NCBI RefSeq assembly: GCF_002727125.1 | Contig: NZ_NHOA01000060.1 | Location: forward strand, 1-34,066 | DNA: 34,066 bases | Source: Halorubrum persicum | GTDB taxonomy: Archaea > Halobacteriota > Halobacteria > Halobacteriales > Haloferacaceae | Reading direction: 5' to 3' | Shown: in pieces, positions 21,722 through 30,403 of the stretch | Layout of the letters: the number at the start of each line of letters is the position of its first letter | How positions within the stretch are numbered: the stretch's first letter is position 1 | Made by a program: the position numbers and the translations under genes | Notes under the pieces: generated by a model | What the model saw: only the letters and a program-made list of their open reading frames with translations | Databases searched by the model: none | What the model was told of the DNA's origin: nothing

Positions 21722-21792
21722 TGCACCGTCCGGGAATTGAACCCGGGCTATTAGCTTGGGAAGCTAATGTCCTACCACTGGACCAACGGTGC
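21722..21792 (-). tRNA. tRNA-Gly (anticodon CCC)
   Basis: 71 nt folding as a standard cloverleaf: acceptor GCACCGT/ACGGTGC plus A73, D-arm with AGTGGTAGGAC, anticodon arm TTAGC-TTCCCAA-GCTAA (CCC), and T-arm CCGGG-TTCAATT-CCCGG. CCA is not encoded. No intron. A 14-bp copy of its 3' end lies 114 bp downstream inside a nested inverted repeat. Confidence 0.97.
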
Positions 21793-21883
21793 GCACTCGA
21801 ACGTACCGAATCGTCACACTTGAACGTAGCGTTTCGGGTGCCGGGAGCCACACCCTTAACCCGCCGCCGACGGAGTCGTCTCC

Positions 21884-23335
21884 ATGCACTCACAGCCGAA
21901 CGAGACGGACGTATCGGCCGATCCAGCGGCCATCGAGCGCGTCCGGGAGCGACGCGCCGCCCTGGCGCCGGCGCTCGGCCGAACGTGGACCGACGACGAG
22001 CCGCGGCGCTTCCTCACCAACCTGACCGCGCTCGGGAGCCGGATGGCCGGCAGCGAGGGAGAGCGCCGAGCCGCCGCGATCGTCGCCGACGCGTTCGCGC
22101 GGGCGGGGCTCGCCGACATCGAGACGAGGCCGTTCGAGATGGCCGCCTGGGAGCGCGAGAGCGCGACGCTCCGGCTGACGGCGCCCGGACGCGACGGCGC
22201 GGCGACGACCCGCGAGTTCGAGGCGATCGCCCTGCCGTACTCGCCCGCGGGACGCGTCACCGGCGAACTCGTGGATGTCGGCTACGGCACGCCCGCCGAG
22301 ATCGACGAGCGGGCGGTCGAGGGGCGGATCGCGGTCGCGTCGACGACGACCCCGGAGGGGAGCCGGTTCGTCCACCGGATGGAGAAGTTCGGCTACGCGG
22401 TCGACGCGGGCGCGCTCGGGTTCATCTTCGTCAACCACCTCGACGGCCAGCTCCCGCCCACGGGGTCGCTGACGTTCGGCGAGGAGGCCGACGCGGTCGC
22501 CGTCGGCGTCTCGAAGGAGACCGGCGCGTGGCTCCGGGAGTACGCCGTCGACGGTCGCGGCGGGGACGGGCGAGGCGGAGCGACGGAAGGCGACTCCGCG
22601 GTGACCGCCGAACTGTCGGTCGAGGCGACGACCGAGCCGGGAGAGAGCCGGAACGTGGTCGGTCACGTGGGTCCGCAAACCGACGAACGGCTACTTCTGC
22701 TCGCGCATTACGACGCACACGACATCGCGGAGGGCGCGCTCGACAACGGCTGCGGGATCGCGACCGCCGTGACCGCCGCGGCGATCCTGGCCGAGGCGGC
22801 GCTCCCGATCGGCGTCGACGTGGTCGCCGTCGGCGCGGAGGAGGTGGGGCTCCTCGGCGCGGAGGAACTGGCGGAGCGGCTCGATCTCGACCGGATCCGA
22901 GGCGTGGTCAACGTCGACGGCGCGGGGCGGTTCCGCGACCTCGTGGCGCTTGCGCACGCCTCCGAGGCGGCCGCCGAGGTCGCCGACGCCGTGTCGGTGG
23001 GCGCCAATCACCCGATCACGGTGGACGCGGAGCCGCATCCGTTCTCCGACCAGTGGCCGTTCGTCCGGCGCGGGGTGCCGGCGCTCCAGCTCCACAGCGA
23101 CTCCGGCGACCGGGGACGAGGATGGGGGCACACGCACGCGGACACCCGCGACAAAGTCGACGACCGCAACGTTCGGGAGCACGCGATGCTCGTCGCCCTC
23201 CTCGTCGCCGAGTTCGCGGCCCCCGAGCGCGAGGTGGATCGGCTCGACCGCGGCGACCTGATCGCCGCGCTCCGCGAGGCCGACTTCGAGACGGGGATGC
23301 GCGCGGCCGACCTGTGGCCCGCCGGGTGGGAGTGA
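21884..23335 (+). CDS. M28-family zinc aminopeptidase with PA domain
   Basis: 483 aa from ATG 21884; CCCTTAACC about 28-33 bp upstream is a suitable promoter box. It is predicted to remove N-terminal residues from peptides with two zinc ions. Metal ligands and catalytic residues are visible: HYDAHD (His275), ALDNGCGIA (Asp287), GAEEVGLLGAEEL (Glu319/320), VNVDGAG (Asp345) and HTHADTRDKVD near residue 433. Residues about 125-230 form a protease-associated insert (GELVDVGYGTPAEID, GALGFIFVNHLDGQ). There is no signal peptide, so it is probably cytoplasmic peptide turnover. Convergent with nadE, 6 bp between stops. Confidence 0.92.
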   Translation: MHSQPNETDVSADPAAIERVRERRAALAPALGRTWTDDEPRRFLTNLTALGSRMAGSEGERRAAAIVADAFARAGLADIETRPFEMAAWERESATLRLTAPGRDGAATTREFEAIALPYSPAGRVTGELVDVGYGTPAEIDERAVEGRIAVASTTTPEGSRFVHRMEKFGYAVDAGALGFIFVNHLDGQLPPTGSLTFGEEADAVAVGVSKETGAWLREYAVDGRGGDGRGGATEGDSAVTAELSVEATTEPGESRNVVGHVGPQTDERLLLLAHYDAHDIAEGALDNGCGIATAVTAAAILAEAALPIGVDVVAVGAEEVGLLGAEELAERLDLDRIRGVVNVDGAGRFRDLVALAHASEAAAEVADAVSVGANHPITVDAEPHPFSDQWPFVRRGVPALQLHSDSGDRGRGWGHTHADTRDKVDDRNVREHAMLVALLVAEFAAPEREVDRLDRGDLIAALREADFETGMRAADLWPAGWE

Positions 23336-23341
23336 CGCCGG

Positions 23342-24259
23342 TCAGTTCCCGCGGCCCTCCGGCATCGGCGGCGGCGCGCGCTTGTGCGCCGTCGCGCGGT
23401 GGCGCGCGAGCAGTTCCGCGACCGTCTCCGCGTCGGCCTCGGTCGCGACCCGTTCGGCGACCGTCTCCGCGTCGAGCCCGCGATCCACGGCCAGCCGCAG
23501 CACGGTATCGATCACGTCGTACGGGGCGCCGAGATCGTCGGCGTCGCGCTGTCCGGGGAGAAACCCCGCGGTCGGCGGCTTCTCGACGACGAACGCGGGC
23601 ACGTCGAGCTCCTCGGCGAGCGCGCGAACGTCGGTCTTGTACAGGTGTCCGAGCGGCAGCAGGTCCGCGGCGCCGTCTCCGTGTTTCGTCACGTAGCCGA
23701 GCAGGTGTTCGCTCCGGTTGGTCGTCCCGCAGACGAGCCGGTTCGTCGCGTTGGCGGCGAGATACGCCACGGCCATCCGGAGCCGCGCGATCGCGTTCCC
23801 GGACCGAATCGGCTCGTCGTGGAGGTCGAACCGGTCGGGTGCGACCGCACCGAACTGCGCGAACAGCGGCTGAAGGTGGACGGTGTCGTGGTCGATCCCG
23901 AGCGCGTCCGCGAGCGCCTCGGCGTCGCGGGCGTGCGGCGCCCCGACCTTGTTACAGGGGAGAATCAGCCCGTACACGCGGTCGGCCCCGAGCGCCTCGA
24001 CCGCCAGCGCCGCCGTGACCGTCGAGTCGAGGCCGCCGCTCATGTTGACGACCACCCCGTCCGCGCTCGCGTCCGCGACCGCGTCCTGGATGAACGCCCG
24101 GATCCGCTCGCGCTCCGCGGCCGGGTCGGGTGTGTCCAGCGATTCGGTGCCGTCAGCGAGGTCCGCACGGTCCCGCTGATCCGCGGTCCCCGACGCCGGG
24201 GCCGCGGAGCGGTCGGGCACGGTCTCCGACTCGAACGCGGTCGGCTGCGGGTCACCCAT
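23342..24259 (-). CDS. nadE: Ammonia-dependent NAD synthetase
   Basis: 305 aa. Converts nicotinic acid adenine dinucleotide to NAD using ATP and ammonia; no glutaminase domain is present. The PP-loop SGGLDST is at residues 74-80, followed by YGLILPCNKVGAPHARDAE, GNAIARLRMAVAYLAAN, CGTTNRSEHLLGYVTKHGDG and EKPPTAGFLPGQRDAD, all typical of NadE. The N-terminal 45 residues are a low-complexity acidic extension, so an internal start is possible, but no TATA box or Shine-Dalgarno distinguishes one. Regulation not visible. Confidence 0.95.
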   Translation of the reverse strand: MGDPQPTAFESETVPDRSAAPASGTADQRDRADLADGTESLDTPDPAAERERIRAFIQDAVADASADGVVVNMSGGLDSTVTAALAVEALGADRVYGLILPCNKVGAPHARDAEALADALGIDHDTVHLQPLFAQFGAVAPDRFDLHDEPIRSGNAIARLRMAVAYLAANATNRLVCGTTNRSEHLLGYVTKHGDGAADLLPLGHLYKTDVRALAEELDVPAFVVEKPPTAGFLPGQRDADDLGAPYDVIDTVLRLAVDRGLDAETVAERVATEADAETVAELLARHRATAHKRAPPPMPEGRGN

Positions 24260-24703
24260 CGGTCCGCCCCCCGAACGACCGCCTTGGGACCGATCCGCCC
24301 GAGGAGAACCCGAGCGAAGCGAACGATGTTCCGGCGATCCGAACGGACCCCGGATCGCGGGCGTCCGGCCGACACGTACGGGCGTCGGTTCGATGGCTCA
24401 TAGTCGTCCACCGCTTTCGAATCGACGGATAAATACTCGTGGTAGGGGTTGTTTAAGGAATTACACGAATAACACACAGTAAGATCTATTCTGCATCCAA
24501 TACCAAATCAGACGCCCAACAAAATCTCAAAAGACCTCCAGGATACAGAAGCAGTCGTATTTGGATCCAGTAATGCCACGATAAGGTTCAAAATCACGGT
24601 AGAGCACAAAATACACAAAATTATCTCACCATAACATTCTTTATCAACCATATAAGGTGATTTTATCACAACATTTATCCAATGCTGGTCGCTCGATACG
24701 CGC
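24260..24703. other. AT-rich intergenic island before the HTH regulator
   Basis: 444 bp without a convincing gene. From about 24430 to 24690 the composition falls to strikingly low GC compared with both neighbours. It contains TTTAAGG, several TTTATC words and the palindrome GTGAT-TTT-ATCAC (24657-24669). A minus-strand frame (24508-24723) has a hydrophobic run but non-haloarchaeal composition. It could be a residue of foreign DNA or an extended regulatory region. Confidence 0.55.
24657..24680 (+). promoter_or_regulatory. Palindrome plus TATA box of the HTH regulator gene
   Basis: GTGAT-TTT-ATCAC (24657-24669), a perfect 5-3-5 inverted repeat, lies directly upstream of CATTTATCC (TTTATC at 24674-24679), which is 25-30 bp before the ATG at 24704. 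The palindrome occupies the BRE/upstream position, fitting an operator for autoregulation. Confidence 0.5.
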
Positions 24704-25237
24704 ATGTCGACGATACAGCTCACGAGCAGTCAGAAACGGGTGCTCACGGCGCTCGTAAACCTCGCAGAGAACGCGGATCGGCCGGTGTCGGGAGCGCGGA
24801 TCGCCGAGTCGATCGACCGAAACGCCGGGACGGTTCGAAACCGGATGCAGAGCCTGCGCGACGTGGGTCTGGTAGAGGGCGTCGCCGGGCCGAAGGGCGG
24901 CTACGTCCCGACCGACGCGGCCTACGAGACGCTCGGCGTCGAGCGGATGGACGGCGCCGCGACCACGCCCGTCGAGTGCGAGGGTGATCCGGTAGAGGGC
25001 GTGAACGTCGAGGAGATCGACCTCTCCAGCGTCGCCAACCCCGAACTGTGTCGGGCGGAGCTCGTGATCCGCGGTCCGGTCGGCACCTTCGACGCCGGCG
25101 ACCGGGTGACCGTCGGTCCGACGCCGGGCGAGGGGCTCCGGCTCTCGGGGGTCGTCGACGCGACGCACGTCGACGGCAACACCCTGTTGGTCCGCGTCGA
25201 GGGGATGGAGACGGGGGGCGGCGAGCAGGCGGCGTAG
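24704..25237 (+). CDS. Haloarchaeal winged-helix regulator (Rrf2/TrmB-like)
   Basis: 177 aa from ATG 24704, probably leaderless. Residues 5-70 form a winged helix: TSSQKRVLTALVNLAEN, SGARIAESIDRNAGTVRNRM as the HTH, and VAGPKGGYVPTDAAY as the wing, with the GxxGGY turn seen in Rrf2-type proteins. Residues about 90-170 are a beta-rich C-terminal domain (VEGVNVEEIDLSS, CRAELVIRGPVGTFDAGDRV, LSGVVDATHVDGNTLLVRV) that may sense a ligand. No cysteine cluster for Fe-S binding is seen. Targets are unknown; a palindrome at its own promoter suggests self-control. Confidence 0.82.
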   Translation: MSTIQLTSSQKRVLTALVNLAENADRPVSGARIAESIDRNAGTVRNRMQSLRDVGLVEGVAGPKGGYVPTDAAYETLGVERMDGAATTPVECEGDPVEGVNVEEIDLSSVANPELCRAELVIRGPVGTFDAGDRVTVGPTPGEGLRLSGVVDATHVDGNTLLVRVEGMETGGGEQAA

Positions 25238-25238
25238 G

Positions 25239-26120
25239 TCACGACCGGTCCGGTCCCGCGATCCGAGACCGGATCGCCCCCGTCGCCGCGGCGGCGTGTC
25301 GGGCGTCGCGGTACCGGTCCCCGAAGGCGACGCGCGCGCTCTCGGCCGCCTCGGGGTCGACCTCGAATTCGACACCCCCGTAGCTCACGTCCCAGAGCAC
25401 CAGCGGCTCGGGCGGCGCGGGCCCGACGCCGAACTCTCCGGGGACCGGATCGGGGGCAAGCAGACGGTCGATCAGGGAGCCGTCAGCCGTGCCGCGGCCG
25501 ACCGCGCGGACCGCGGCGACGAGTCGGCGCACGAGCTTCCGCGGGAACCCCCCGGCGCTCACCTCGACGACGAGGAGGTCCCCGTCTCGGGTCGCGGTCG
25601 CGTCCAGGTCTCGGACGGTTCCGGTCTCGTCGCTCGTCAGGTTGTGAAAGTCGTGCTCGCCGGAAAACCGAGCGAGCGCGTCCCGAACGCGACCGTCGTC
25701 GACCGCGTGATCTCGCTCCGGCTCCGCGGTGCGGGCCGGCGCGTACAGGTGATAGCGGTAGGTCCGCCGGGTCGCGTCGTGAGTCGCGTGAATCCCTTCA
25801 GACACGTCGGCGGCCGCCCAGACCCGCACCGAGCCCGGGAGGCGCCCGTTGAACGCCCGGGGCGTGAGCCAATCGGGCGCCGCGAACGCGACCGTCTGCG
25901 CGACCGCGGAGACGCCGGCGTCCGTCCGGCCCGCGGCGGCGTACCCCGGCGGCGTCGCGTGCGTGGGCCCGTCGCCGCGGTCGATGATCCCGTGTTCGGC
26001 GAGCGCGCGCAGCAGGGTTCCCTCGACGGTCGTCGCGTGCGGCTGCCGCTGGAAACCGGCGTACTCGCGGCCGTCGTACGCGACCCGGAACGCGCGGGTC
26101 GCCGTCGGCCCGTCGGTCAC
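25239..26120 (-). CDS. truA: tRNA pseudouridine synthase A
   Basis: 293 aa from GTG 26120. Converts uridines in the anticodon arm (positions 38-40) of tRNAs to pseudouridine. The catalytic aspartate is Asp67 in AAAGRTDAGVSAVAQ. Family segments include FRVAYDGREYAGFQRQP, the TYRYHLY strand, RFSGEHDFHNLTSDETGTVRD and GGFPRKLVRRLVAAVRAVGRG. Its GTG overlaps the stop of uspA by 4 nt (GTGA), so it is translated from a uspA-truA message with likely coupling. Normal length for archaeal TruA. No adjacent tRNA genes. Confidence 0.94.
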   Translation of the reverse strand: MTDGPTATRAFRVAYDGREYAGFQRQPHATTVEGTLLRALAEHGIIDRGDGPTHATPPGYAAAGRTDAGVSAVAQTVAFAAPDWLTPRAFNGRLPGSVRVWAAADVSEGIHATHDATRRTYRYHLYAPARTAEPERDHAVDDGRVRDALARFSGEHDFHNLTSDETGTVRDLDATATRDGDLLVVEVSAGGFPRKLVRRLVAAVRAVGRGTADGSLIDRLLAPDPVPGEFGVGPAPPEPLVLWDVSYGGVEFEVDPEAAESARVAFGDRYRDARHAAAATGAIRSRIAGPDRS

Positions 26121-26605
26121 TCCGCGTCGGCGGCGTCGCCCGCGCCGACGGCCGCCTCCGAGTCCGCCGCTTCCTCCAGGTCGGCCATCGGCACCGTGAC
26201 GACCGGGACGGGAGAGACGCGAACGATCTTCTCGGTGACGCTCCCGAGGAGGACGCGCCGGAGGCCGGAGCGCGCGTGGCTCGGCATCACGACGATGTCG
26301 GCACCCACGTCGTCGATCGCGTTCTCGATGACGTCGACCGGCTCACCCTGAATGACGTTGCCGACCACCTCGATGCCCGCCGACTCCAGCTCCGCCGTCA
26401 CGGTCTCGACCCGCTCCGCGGCCGCGTCCTCGACGCGCTCCGCGAACGCGCCGGCCTGTGGGCCGCGAAGCGTCTGGGCGATCGTGTCGATGGCGGAGAC
26501 GACGTACACGGTCGCGTCGTAGCGCTCCGCGAGGCTTTTGGCGTGCGGTATGGCGTCGTTCCCTTCGCCGCCCGGCGCCACTGGAAGGAGGATGTCGTCG
26601 TACAT
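26117..26605 (-). CDS. Universal stress protein (UspA family)
   Basis: 162 aa from ATG 26605 (MYDDILLPVAPGGEG); the nine upstream codons are unlikely. Small cytoplasmic nucleotide-binding fold. The ATP-type signature G-2x-G-9x-G(S/T) is approximated by MPSHARSGLRRVLLGSVTEKIVRVSPVPVVTV near residues 108-140, preceded by DVIENAIDDVGADIVV. Its stop overlaps truA, so the two are co-transcribed. The last 25 residues are an acidic Ala/Asp tail. The physiological role is not evident from sequence. Confidence 0.9.
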   Translation of the reverse strand: MYDDILLPVAPGGEGNDAIPHAKSLAERYDATVYVVSAIDTIAQTLRGPQAGAFAERVEDAAAERVETVTAELESAGIEVVGNVIQGEPVDVIENAIDDVGADIVVMPSHARSGLRRVLLGSVTEKIVRVSPVPVVTVPMADLEEAADSEAAVGAGDAADAE

Positions 26606-26677
26606 ACGCGAGGCTCCGCCCGCCGGATGCAAAACGGTACCGGCCGTCGGATGGACCGACGCCGCGGGGCGGCGAGG

Positions 26678-26878
26678 TTACAGCCCGAGCGCGTCGAGCA
26701 GGTCGAAGCCGACACCGGCGTAGCCGACGAGCTTGAACCCCAGATAGATCCCGACGATGGCCACCACCCCCGGCAGCTCGGGCGGGGCGGGAATGGGCAC
26801 GCGGAGGAAGGCGAACAGCGCGCCGACGGTGAGGCCGACGATCAGGGCCGCGACCGTCAGCACGGGCGTGGAACTCAT
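26678..26878 (-). CDS. XapX-domain small membrane protein
   Basis: 66 aa with two transmembrane helices (VLTVAALIVGLTVGALFAFL and LPGVVAIVGIYLGFKLVGY) separated by VPIPAPPELPG, the hallmark of XapX/DUF1427 proteins. CTTAAG at about 26905-26911 is a TATA-like box 27-33 bp before the ATG. Function unknown; in some bacteria XapX accompanies purine or xanthosine metabolism, but no such gene is nearby. Same strand as uspA, gap 72 bp, own promoter. Confidence 0.85.
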   Translation of the reverse strand: MSSTPVLTVAALIVGLTVGALFAFLRVPIPAPPELPGVVAIVGIYLGFKLVGYAGVGFDLLDALGL

Positions 26879-27012
26879 GTCGCCGATTCGGCGTCGTTGG
26901 TTCTTAAGGCCGACGTTCGCGGTCGGTGCGGTGAGACCGATGGGCAGTCGCGAACTCCCCGCTGACGCCGCGGATGGGCAGGGTTTTCAGACGGGCGCTC
27001 CTCCACGGGAAC

Positions 27013-27579
27013 ATGGCACGAGAGGTTTCCAACCCCGGCAACCCGCAGGTGACGCTTCACACGAATCACGGCGACGTCGTCGTCGAGCTGTTCGAGGACC
27101 GCGCGCCGAAGACGGTCGAGAACTTCCTCGGGCTGGCGCGTCACGACCCCGCCGCCGACGCGGATCCCGCCCGCGAGACGAACACGTGGGAGGACCCCGA
27201 GAGCGGCGAGGTCCGCGGCGACTCGCTGTACGAGGGCAACGTCTTCCACCGCGTCATCGAGGACTTCATGATCCAGGGCGGCGACCCGCAGCAGAACGGT
27301 CGCGGCGGCCCCGGCTACCAGTTCGACGACGAGTTCCACGACGACCTGACTCACGACGGCCCGGGCATCCTCTCGATGGCGAACTCCGGCCCGAACACGA
27401 ACGGCTCGCAGTTCTTCATCACGCTGGACGCGACGCCCCACCTCGACGGCAAGCACGCCGTCTTCGGGCAGGTCATCGACGGGATGGACGCGGTCGAGGA
27501 GATCGGCTCCGTCCCGACCGACCGCCGCGACGAGCCCCGCGACACGGTGGAGATCGAGCGGGTCACGGTCGACGAGTAG
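27013..27579 (+). CDS. Cyclophilin-type peptidyl-prolyl cis-trans isomerase
   Basis: 188 aa from ATG 27013 ([20 protein letters not shown]); the longer frame from 26974 is upstream DNA. Cytoplasmic protein-folding catalyst acting on Xaa-Pro bonds. Key cyclophilin elements are present: [38 protein letters not shown] with catalytic Arg in [22 protein letters not shown], and [19 protein letters not shown]. An extra acidic loop ([20 protein letters not shown]) lies between strands, common in haloarchaeal homologues. No signal peptide. Confidence 0.95.
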   Translation: MAREVSNPGNPQVTLHTNHGDVVVELFEDRAPKTVENFLGLARHDPAADADPARETNTWEDPESGEVRGDSLYEGNVFHRVIEDFMIQGGDPQQNGRGGPGYQFDDEFHDDLTHDGPGILSMANSGPNTNGSQFFITLDATPHLDGKHAVFGQVIDGMDAVEEIGSVPTDRRDEPRDTVEIERVTVDE

Positions 27580-27713
27580 GACTCTGCTCGCGGAGCCGTG
27601 TATCGGTAGATCGGCCGGTCGACGTCACCAGCGGACGGACGGTTCGGCCCCGCGTCGCTCGGTACGGGCGGGTTATGCACGTCAGTCGGCGACCGGATTC
27701 GCGGCCGGGCGGC

Positions 27714-27896
27714 TTACCGAGCGAGGCGCTCCTCGCGGGACCGGTGGAATCCGTACGCCCCGACGATCACCGAGAGCCACATGAGAGCCGTGTACGGCCA
27801 GACGTAGCCGAACCCCTGTCCGTAGATTCGGATCGCTCCGAAGCAGGCGATCACGCCTAACAGAATCGCAAGCCGCTGGAGGGACTCACCGTGCAT
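27714..27896 (-). CDS. Two-helix small membrane protein
   Basis: A GGATAAACAC TATA-like element at about 27926-27936 overlaps the first possible ATG (27938) and sits about 27-35 bp before the second (27896, MHGESLQRLAILLG), so I favour the 60-aa product; the longer option is 74 aa. Two hydrophobic helices (LAILLGVIACFGAIRIYG and YVWPYTALMWLSVIVGAYGF) are followed by a basic tail HRSREERLAR, placing the C-terminus inside. Family unknown to me. Confidence 0.68.
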   Translation of the reverse strand: MHGESLQRLAILLGVIACFGAIRIYGQGFGYVWPYTALMWLSVIVGAYGFHRSREERLAR

Positions 27897-28054
27897 CGAC
27901 TGGTCGGTTGGACGCACCAACGGATAGTGTTTATCCATACTCGTGCGCGGCGGAGCTGGCAAACCGCCTCGTCGCAACTCGCGCCAGTCAGCGAACGACT
28001 GCGTCGCGCGCTGTGGCTTCCGGGGCGCGCGAGCGACTCGACGAAGAGTCGCAG

Positions 28055-29002
28055 TTACACGACCCGATTCTCCAGCTCCTCCCCGTCGTCGAGTCGGCCG
28101 ACGTTCCCGGCGAGGATGTCGGCGACGCGCTCGTAGTAGTGTGGAGTGTGACCGGCGTTGTGCGGGGTGATCGTCACGTTTCCGAGCCCCCACAGCGGGT
28201 GGTCCTCGGGGAGCGGCTCGGGGTCGGTCACGTCGAGCGCGGCCCCGCCGATGCGGTTGTTCCGGAGCTCCGAGACGAGCGCGTCCGTGTCGACGACCGG
28301 TCCGCGCGCGATGTTGACGAGGACCGCGTCAGCCCGCATCGACCGAAGCGCGTCGGCGTCGACGAGCCCGCGGGTCGCCTCCGTGAGCGGGCACGCGAGC
28401 ACGACGTACTCGGCGTCCGCGATCGCGTCGTGGAACTCGTCGAACCCGTACACCTCGTCGGTCGGGCCGCCCTTCTCGGGCGAGTACCTGACGCCCGTCG
28501 TGTCGACGTCGAAGGGCTCCAGCCGGTCGGTGATCGCCGAGCCGATCGCGCCGAGCCCGACGACTGCGACGGTGGACCCGTACACCTCGGTCGTCTCGTA
28601 GCTCCGCCACTCCCGGCGGTCCTGCTGGCGATGCGCGCGCGTCCACTGGCGGGCGTGCGTGATCATCGACCCGAGCACGTGTTCGGCGATGTTCGGGCCG
28701 TGGACCCCCGAGGCGTTCGTCAGGGCGACGCCGTGGTCCGCGAGCGCCTCGCGCGGGAGGTGGCCGGTGCCGGCGAACACGCACGCGAACAGCTCCAGGT
28801 TCTCGGCGACGGCCAGCAGCTCCTCGTCGATGGTGAGCCCGACCGCGACCCGCGCGGTCTCCAGCAGCTCGCGCTCCTCCGCCGGCGTCCGCGCCAGCGC
28901 GACCGATCGGTCGGGGAGGCGTTCGCGGATCGCCGCGGCCAGCTCCGCGCCATCCGAGCCGTGGATCGTCTGTCGCAACACGAGGATGTCTGGGTCGCTC
29001 AT
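28055..29002 (-). CDS. D-isomer-specific 2-hydroxyacid dehydrogenase
   Basis: 315 aa from ATG 29002; TTTTTAC at about 29029-29036 is a TATA-like box 27-34 bp upstream. NAD(P)-dependent reduction of 2-oxoacids, such as glyoxylate, hydroxypyruvate or phosphoglycerate relatives. The Rossmann motif is VVGLGAIGS (148-155). Catalytic Arg233 is in VNIARGPVVDTDAL, Glu262 in DVTDPEPLP, and His281 in TPHNAGHTPHY. There is no ACT domain, so it is probably not the regulated serine-pathway SerA. It lies downstream of the trans-sulfuration gene on the same strand with a 101-bp gap. Substrate unassigned. Confidence 0.92.
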   Translation of the reverse strand: MSDPDILVLRQTIHGSDGAELAAAIRERLPDRSVALARTPAEERELLETARVAVGLTIDEELLAVAENLELFACVFAGTGHLPREALADHGVALTNASGVHGPNIAEHVLGSMITHARQWTRAHRQQDRREWRSYETTEVYGSTVAVVGLGAIGSAITDRLEPFDVDTTGVRYSPEKGGPTDEVYGFDEFHDAIADAEYVVLACPLTEATRGLVDADALRSMRADAVLVNIARGPVVDTDALVSELRNNRIGGAALDVTDPEPLPEDHPLWGLGNVTITPHNAGHTPHYYERVADILAGNVGRLDDGEELENRVV

Positions 29003-29103
29003 GGCGGAGAGACTCGTCGCAACGAGTAAAAAGGGTGTTCGTCCGGCGACCGCTGCCGGCATCGGCGGGCCGCTGGCGTCTCGCCGCCGTTCCCCCCGAC
29101 CGC

Positions 29104-30306
29104 CTACTCCAGCGCCGCGTCGAACGCGGCCTGCAGGTCGGCCTTCATGTCGTCGGCGTGCTCGATCCCCACCGACACCCGGATGAGGCCGTCGGTGAGC
29201 CCGGCCGCGAGCCGCTCCTCGCGGGGGATCGCGGCGTGGGTCATCGCGGCGGGCTGCTCGATCAGGCTCTCGACGCCGCCGAGCGACTCCGCGAGGGTGA
29301 ACACGTCGGTCTCGCTGACGACCGTCGACGCCTGGTCGAGGGTGCCGTCGAACTCGAAGGAGAGCATGCCCCCGAACGCGTCCATCTGCTCGGCCGCCAG
29401 CTCGTGGTCGGGATGGCTCTCCAGCCCGGGGTAGTAGACGCGGCTCACGTCGTCGTGGCTCTCCAGCCACTCGGCCAGCTCCATCGCGTTCTCGCAGTGG
29501 CGGTCCATCCGGACGGAGAGCGTCTTGGTCCCGCGAAGCACGAGGAAGGAGTCGAAGGGGCCGGGCGTCGCGCCGACCGAGTTCTGGTAGAAGCCGAGCC
29601 GCTCGTCGAGATCGGCGTCGTCCACGATCAGCGCGCCGCCGATGGTGTCGGAGTGACCGCCGAGGTACTTCGTCAGCGACTGGGAGACGATGTCGGCGCC
29701 GTGTTCGAGCGGGCGCTGGAGGTACGGGGTCGCGAACGTGTTGTCGACCGCACAGAGCGCGTCGTTCGCGTGGGCGATCTCGGCGAGGGCACCGATGTCG
29801 TTGACGTTCATCAGGGGGTTCGTCGGCGTCTCGACCCACACCAGCTCCGTCTCTTCGCACATCGCGTCCCGGACCGCGTCGTGGTCGGTCGTGTCGACGA
29901 ACGAGGTCTCGATGTCGTACTGTTCGTACACCTGCGTGAGGATCCGGTGGGTCCCGCCGTACACGTCGTCGCCGGCGACGACGTGGTCTCCGGATTCGAG
30001 GAGGTTCAAGACGGTGTTTATCGCGGCCATCCCGGAGGCGAAACAGCGCGCGTGGCTCCCCGACTCCAGCGAGGCGAGGTTGGCTTCGAGGTCGGTCCGG
30101 GTCGGGTTCCCGGTCCGGCTGTACTCGTAGCCGCGGTGCTCGCCCGGCCCGTCCTGCTGGTACGTGGAGTTCGCGTGGATCGGCGTCATCAGCGCGCCGG
30201 TCTCCGGGTCGGGCTCCTGCCCGGCGTGGATGGCGCGTGTCTCGAAGTGGCGGTCGTCGCCCTCGCGGGACTCATCGCCCTCGCCGGCATCGGATCGGTC
30301 GCTCAT
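29104..30306 (-). CDS. Cystathionine gamma-synthase/lyase family PLP enzyme
   Basis: 400 aa from ATG 30306 (MSDRSDAGEGDESREGD); the longer frame upstream runs through tRNA-Glu. Fold-type I PLP enzyme of the trans-sulfuration group. PLP lysine is Lys213 in SQSLTKYLGGHSD. Other signatures are GYEYSRTGNPTR (phosphate-binding Tyr/Arg of the neighbouring subunit), FASGMAAINTVL, DDVYGGTHR, VWVETPTNPLM, VDNTFATPYLQRP, and SLGGVESLIEQPAAMTHA. The sequence cannot separate gamma-synthase from gamma-lyase activity. The first 20 residues are an acidic halophilic extension. Confidence 0.92.
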   Translation of the reverse strand: MSDRSDAGEGDESREGDDRHFETRAIHAGQEPDPETGALMTPIHANSTYQQDGPGEHRGYEYSRTGNPTRTDLEANLASLESGSHARCFASGMAAINTVLNLLESGDHVVAGDDVYGGTHRILTQVYEQYDIETSFVDTTDHDAVRDAMCEETELVWVETPTNPLMNVNDIGALAEIAHANDALCAVDNTFATPYLQRPLEHGADIVSQSLTKYLGGHSDTIGGALIVDDADLDERLGFYQNSVGATPGPFDSFLVLRGTKTLSVRMDRHCENAMELAEWLESHDDVSRVYYPGLESHPDHELAAEQMDAFGGMLSFEFDGTLDQASTVVSETDVFTLAESLGGVESLIEQPAAMTHAAIPREERLAAGLTDGLIRVSVGIEHADDMKADLQAAFDAALE

Positions 30307-30403
30307 ACTCGGCGGTCGTCGCCGAGGGAGGTGATTCTTCCCCTTCAGAGCCGGAGCGTGCCAACAGCGGGCGCCGTCGCTAAAGGTGTGAGGCTGTGAG
30401 AAG

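Noticed and set aside
21721-24018. 765-aa arginine-rich open frame over tRNA-Gly, the M28 peptidase and nadE
   Set aside because: Runs through a tRNA and two convincing genes and has a basic composition opposite to halophilic proteins.
24508-24723. 71-aa minus-strand frame in the AT-rich island with a hydrophobic run
   Set aside because: Composition unlike haloarchaeal proteins and it overlaps the start and promoter of the HTH gene; likely chance in AT-rich DNA.
30328-30338. Perfect Shine-Dalgarno-like GGAGGTGAT on the plus strand
   Set aside because: No start codon with a coding frame follows; it lies upstream of a minus-strand gene and is probably coincidental.
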